Source: Simmondsia chinensis (lineage: Eukaryota > Streptophyta > Magnoliopsida > Caryophyllales > Simmondsiaceae). Taken from it: a stretch of 64,000 bases of DNA. Shown here one piece after another: positions 60,093-64,000 of the stretch. The stretch is from contig JAGTTD010000007.1 of assembly GCA_018398585.1 (NCBI GenBank), positions 32,144,911 through 32,208,910 of the forward strand. The letters run 5' to 3'. Numbering within the stretch: the stretch's first letter is position 1; each line of letters starts with the position of its first letter. The position numbers were made by a program, and so were the translations under genes. The notes beneath the pieces were generated by a model that had not been told where the DNA came from, searched no databases, and saw only the letters and a program-made list of their open reading frames with translations.

Positions 60093-60480
60093 TTGTTATT
60101 ACAAGAGCAATAATTTGACTTGTAGTGAATAATATCCACAAAGTTAGAGATATTAGCACTTTTGCACTAACAATATCATATTTTGTACTTGTAGTGAGTA
60201 GATTTTACATTAGCACTTTTGCTATGACAATAACATTACCCTAAAAATTAATACAAAACATGCACTTTAACAATGTGACTTGTCATTGCAATAATTATTA
60301 CTGCAAGAGCAACAATGTAGTGAATAATAGTCGTAAAATTTCATACGATTTCAGACATTAGCATTTTTACACTGGCAATAAAATTCTTTTTTGTGACTTA
60401 TAGTGAGTTGCTCAAATATTAGCATTTTTACTTCGACAATAACATTACCTAGAAGTAAAAAACCAAAGCATGCATTTCAA
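60093..60480 (+). repeat. ~200-bp imperfect tandem repeat
   Basis: Two units share TTACAAGAGCAATAA/CTGCAAGAGCAACAA, TAGTGAATAATA, TTAGCA(C/T)TTTT and ACAATAACATTACC, about 203 bp apart. Confidence 0.65.
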
Positions 60481-60559
60481 GGAACTATTTGAGAACAGAG
60501 AATTTTTTAGTTTTGTTAGAAAATTTTCTTGGAAAATTGAAAGACTAGAAAATTTTAAG

Positions 60560-61957
60560 GTGCAACAAGACGGCGGAGTTGACAAGGATGTCACCGACTA
60601 AATTAAAGTGGGATGGTATAAGTGGAAGATGGCTTCAACAATACTGTGCAATAGAAAGTTCCCTCTCAATTTAAAAGAAAATAATTATAAGAATGTTAGC
60701 CTATTAAATGGTACCACATACAGAAGTTAAAGGTGGCGGAGATGAGGATGTTGTGTTGGATGTGTGGACATATTAGGAAAGACTAGATAAAAAATGACGT
60801 TATAAGAAGTAAATTACGTGTGGCCCAATTGAGGACCAGTTGAGGGAGCAACGCCTGCAGTGGTTTGGGCATGTTAGAAGTAGGTCGATTATTGCCTCGT
60901 TAGGAAGTGCGTGCAACTACATATTATGTATGGGATGACAGATAGAGGCAGGCCGAAGAAAAGTTGGAGGAAGATAATTAGACATGACCTTATCCACCTA
61001 AACCTTAATGAGGAGATGGCATTAGATAGAGTCAAGTGGCCATAAATAGGGGTGTTCATTATCGGTTAATCATACCATTTATTATCGGTTCAGTAACTAT
61101 TTAAGAAATTTGTGAAAATTCAATAACCGTTACCACCCGTTTAAAATCGGTTAACTAAAATTTTGGTATCGGTTAGTTCGGTTCGGCTAATCGGTTAACC
61201 ACTTATTGAAAAAGAAAATAAAGTATTTTTTTCACCCATTTAAATTCTAAAATTTTGCTACTACCATTAGCTCTTAAAAAAAGGTAAACTAAGTGACCAC
61301 TTAGGTTTAGGTTGTCAATGATATTTAAAAGTCTACACAATTGTTATGATAATTTAGATTGACTTATGTTAGAAATATAAAAAGTTGAAATTAAATTGAA
61401 TTGAACTCATAAGTATTTACCCACTAGACTGTATTCTGAGCTCTTCTTATTATTTATCGGAAAAAAAAAACCACTAGACTATAACTTATAATGCACAACT
61501 ATAATGCTTTTGTAAATATACTAGTTAGTTTATTCGGTTAACCGTTTATTAGAACCCATGAACTGTAACCACCAAATTAACCGGACTTTTATCGGTTCAG
61601 TAACCGAACCGCTTCTTTCAACTCAATAACCGAGATTTTAGATTCCGTTTTCTCGGTTTCGGTTCGGTTTTTTCGGTTTCAGGTTTTTGTGAAGACTCCA
61701 GCGGTAAAAAACACATGTAGCCGACATAGATGTTAGGGGAGGATAGCGTGTGGCAGCCATGCCATTGCGCATCTACGCTTCGTGTGTTCTATTGTTGCAG
61801 TGGTCATTTAATGGGTGTTTGCACGCATACATGTTTGATATTGCTTCATTTGACGCGACTTGACTGGATCTGTTTTGCTTTCTAGGGTTAGGGGTTCTTC
61901 GGACACAACCTCTTTTCAAGGTTGCACCCTGTAGGGGTACTGGGTTATTGTTGTTGT
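60560..61957 (+). mobile_element. RTE LINE 3' part interrupted by hAT-like MITE
   Basis: RT C-terminal coding relics (DKDVTD.IKVGWYKW, LCNRKFPL, MCGHIRK, IEDQLREQRLQWFGHV, TDRGRPKKSWRKIIRHDL, LNLNEEMALDRVKW) end at about 61040, where a MITE interrupts. LINE sequence resumes at about 61701 with HVADIDV-like sequence, then 3' UTR and the tail (GGTTCTTCGGACACAACC, GGTTGCACCCTGTAGGGG) ending TTGTTGTTG. The reading frame is broken by several stops. Confidence 0.8.
61047..61700. mobile_element. hAT-like MITE inside the LINE
   Basis: It starts TAGGGGTGTTCATTATCGG, a typical hAT end. The right end is diverged (inverted TGGAGTCTTCACAAAAACC). Flanks GCCATAAA and GCGGTAAA match 6 of 8. The interior has CGGTTCGGTT-type repeats in both orientations. 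The clean resumption of LINE sequence on the right supports the boundary. Confidence 0.65.
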
Positions 61958-62187
61958 ATTTAAGTATCATTCTCAATTTTCAAAATATCAGAAAACTGAG
62001 ATCAGTTGAACTCAATTTTTTAGTTTTTTAGTAACGATTTTCCACTGTTAATCATAATTTCCAAATGAAAAAAGGAAAATTGAAGATGAATAAGAAAATT
62101 AAAAATGGAAAAAGAAAATTAAAAATGGAAAAGAAAAACTTTTTCTGTTATCATATACTTACTAGAAGTTTCCTTTCGTGACACGCA
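61958..62187. other. Intergenic, possible end of a larger TIR element
   Basis: AAAACTTTTTCTGTTATCATATACTT near 62136-62161 is roughly the inverted complement of AACTATTTGAGAACAGAGAATTTTT near 60482-60508. The whole LINE/MITE nest may therefore sit inside an older TIR element. Weak evidence. Confidence 0.3.
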
Positions 62188-62902
62188 TAGAGGTGACCAA
62201 TGGGTCGACCTATAATGTGACCCGCGAGTTAGGGGTGTACGGGCGAGTTGAACCATGTCAACCTGTGACCTGACCCGGTCCAAGCCATGACACGGATCTG
62301 GGATAGGTCGGATTGAACCGGGTCACGAGTCTAACACCATTCAAACCTGTAACTGGTCAAACTCGGATCACGAATTGGTCGGGTTTGACCTTTTTTTTAC
62401 CTTGTTTTGTTTTTTGTCAAAACATTTTTTTTCTAATGTATAATATACAACAAAATAAATATAAACTACAATTAACCTATACTTATAATTTATAAAATAT
62501 TAATATAATAACTATATATATAATATATAATGTAAAAAGTAAATTATAAATACTATCATTATAAAATAATTTCAAAACTTTTTTATTTATTAGAAATGTG
62601 AAAATAATGATTTGCCATCACTTCACGTATCTAATCACATTAATTGCCCATGAAACCAATACGGGTTAAACCGTGTTGACTTAGTAATGGGTCGTTACCA
62701 GGTCAGACCCACGTCTGACGCGGGTCAAAACAGACCCATGCCACCAGTACGAGTCAGGCCGGGTCCAGGTTCGGCAAGAAAAGAAATTGATCCATGACCC
62801 GACCTGCTACTAAGGCTGGTCAATCCGTCCCCTTTTGGAGCTGGTTAGATGAGGTCATTTCAGGGGTTGATCTGAATGAATCCGAGCTTTTGGCCACCTC
62901 TA
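62188..62902. mobile_element. hAT-like MITE upstream of the last gene
   Basis: Ends are TAGAGGTGACCAATGGG and, inverted, TAGAGGTGGCCAAAAGC. The interior is rich in GGGTC/GACCC repeats, typical of this MITE type. The flanks GACACGCA and GACCCCAG match only in part. A second hAT-like start (TAGGGGTGTACGGGCG) near 62231 may mark a nested element. Confidence 0.6.
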
Positions 62903-62939
62903 GACCCCAGTCTCGCCATCATTCTGACCAAGTGGGACG

Positions 62940-63172
62940 GTTCTTTTCGTACATAATTCCATTTAGACGTTTGAGCCTCAAAAATTCCCATCAAGCAGAG
63001 CTACTACGATCAGATCTCTTCCCTGTTGAAATCTCTCTCTCTTCAGCGGCTGCCTCCATTGCCGTCAGTAACTAACCTCAGGTACTCTGAAATTTGCCTT
63101 TCAATCCTTATCGCTTGAAGTTGATATAAGAATCGAATTGATAAGCAAGTAATTGTGGGGGTGAATTGGCAG
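62940..63172 (+). promoter_or_regulatory. Probable 5' UTR exon and leader intron of ssSPT gene
   Basis: A C/T-rich leader (AAATCTCTCTCTCTTCAGC) ends at donor CTCAG/GTACTC (63081/63082). Acceptor TTGGCAG (63172) joins it to the short coding exon. The leader start is not defined. It lies directly downstream of a MITE. Confidence 0.6.
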
Positions 63173-63183
63173 GTGAGGTGGGG

Positions 63184-63268
63184 ATGAATTGGGTGCAACG
63201 CAAGATCTATCTTTACAATGTCACTTTCGGACTTTACATGCTCGATTGGTGGGAGCGCTTCCTTTTCA
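63184..63268 (+). CDS. Serine palmitoyltransferase small subunit (5' part)
   Basis: The first 28 codons begin MNWVQRKIYLYNVTFGLYML and continue DWWERFLF, then split after one base at donor A/GTATCC (63269). This is the near-invariant N-terminus of the plant small subunit of serine palmitoyltransferase (ssSPT). That ~56-residue ER membrane protein binds the LCB1/LCB2 dimer and greatly raises the first step of sphingolipid synthesis (serine plus palmitoyl-CoA to 3-ketosphinganine). The membrane-segment exon is not found up to 64000, so it presumably lies beyond the window. The ATG is the first in the spliced leader. Too short to be noticed as an open reading frame. Confidence 0.85.
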
Positions 63269-64000
63269 GTATCCTTCTTTTTTATAATTACTCATTTTCT
63301 GTGGTATTCTAATTGCATGCAATATGCTTTGTGTTTGTGTTGATTGATATTTTCATCTTGTTATATATGTTGATTATGAGTCAGTTAGTTAGCCACTTAT
63401 TATGTTGAGATAACGTGGGTAAAATCTTATCTAAATAAAAAGTTGAATTACAAGGGGATTATATGATGCGTCCTACATTGGTGGGTTTGTGAGGCAAATG
63501 TCACTATATATGCCTAGTGAGCTACCCCACCTATTGTCAATTAGTTTTGGAATGGAATTTCTTTTGGTGTGTATCATTATAGCTTTATATTTATAAATAA
63601 AGCTCTCTTCTTTCTCATTAATTATTTATTAGAATGATTAACTGTCCTAATATTCAATTCTCTCTTTGGAGTCACTGTTCCAACTGTAGGTTTTAATACG
63701 TGGAAACTAGAGGATTCTGGTTATCCTGTTAGTTATTCTATGCGGTTCTCAAGTAAGTCTACCAAAGGCAGTAACACAAACCCAAATCATATTCCGCAAT
63801 CGAGGTAAATAAACTTTGTGTTTGCTATTTACCTATATTTTCCTACATATCTGAAACTAGTAGTTTTGGAATTCGTCCTAAGGTATCCTCTATATCTTGA
63901 TGTCAACTATTTTCCATCCGCTCAAAGAAGCGCAAATCGCCTCCATTTTTCTGATCAAATCCGAATTTCAAGTGCGTAATTTAGGGGGATGTGACATGCT
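63269..64000. other. ssSPT intron / edge of window
   Basis: AT-rich sequence, probably intronic. GAGCTACCCCACCTATTGTC near 63520 resembles the TRIM-like repeat of CSN4 intron 1. An open stretch at 63690-63803 with an acceptor-like AACTGTAG before it does not encode the expected membrane helix and is not called. Confidence 0.45.

Noticed and set aside
63690..63803. Second coding exon of the ssSPT gene
   Set aside because: It translates to a polar peptide (FNTWKLEDSGYPVSYS...) and not the required membrane helix, so the true exon is probably outside the window.

Overview
The window is plant nuclear DNA. It has intron-rich genes with GT/AG borders, Copia LTR retrotransposons primed by initiator tRNA-Met, RTE-type LINEs and many TIR elements. 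The two full genes match well-known eudicot proteins, so a woody or large-genome eudicot is likely; the species cannot be named from the sequence alone.

Three host genes can be supported. (1) COP9 signalosome subunit 4 (CSN4), minus strand, 15268 down to 6299: 14 exons whose phases all join, 397 codons. (2) An FCP1-like RNA polymerase II CTD phosphatase with a C-terminal BRCT domain (CPL4 type), plus strand, 46953-56730: 8 coding exons, 458 codons, with a probable non-coding first exon near 44570-44823. (3) The start of a serine palmitoyltransferase small-subunit gene at 63184-63268, which runs off the right edge. They share no pathway: one is a cullin deneddylation complex subunit, one resets Pol II, one activates sphingolipid synthesis.

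Almost everything else is transposon sequence. Left to right: a hAT-like MITE (1300-1745); a compact gag-only Copia element with perfect 5-bp target duplications (2070-5035); CSN4 with a nest of elements in its last intron; a decayed full-length Copia just upstream of CSN4 (15483-21348); a solo LTR (21739-23343, TSD TCGAC); a second compact gag-only Copia (23415-26265, TSD CGGAA); another solo LTR (26546-28021); a Mutator-like element with long repeat-built arms (28168-29842); two neighbouring, same-family, same-orientation Copia elements (30734-39375, which itself holds a MITE and an ORF1-only LINE, and 39396-44513); CPL4 with LINE fragments in its introns; then intergenic DNA with a LINE split by a MITE and a further MITE before the last gene.

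The most interesting thread is a family of at least fourteen copies of one ~120-150 bp 3' tail ending in (TTG)n. In several places the tail follows RTE reverse-transcriptase C-terminal coding sequence, so it is a LINE 3' end. In two places (6590-6832 and 15764-16044) the same tail is fused behind a 5S rRNA sequence, forming a 5S-derived SINE that apparently borrows the RTE machinery. Filled and empty sites inside the window confirm two of these insertions independently.
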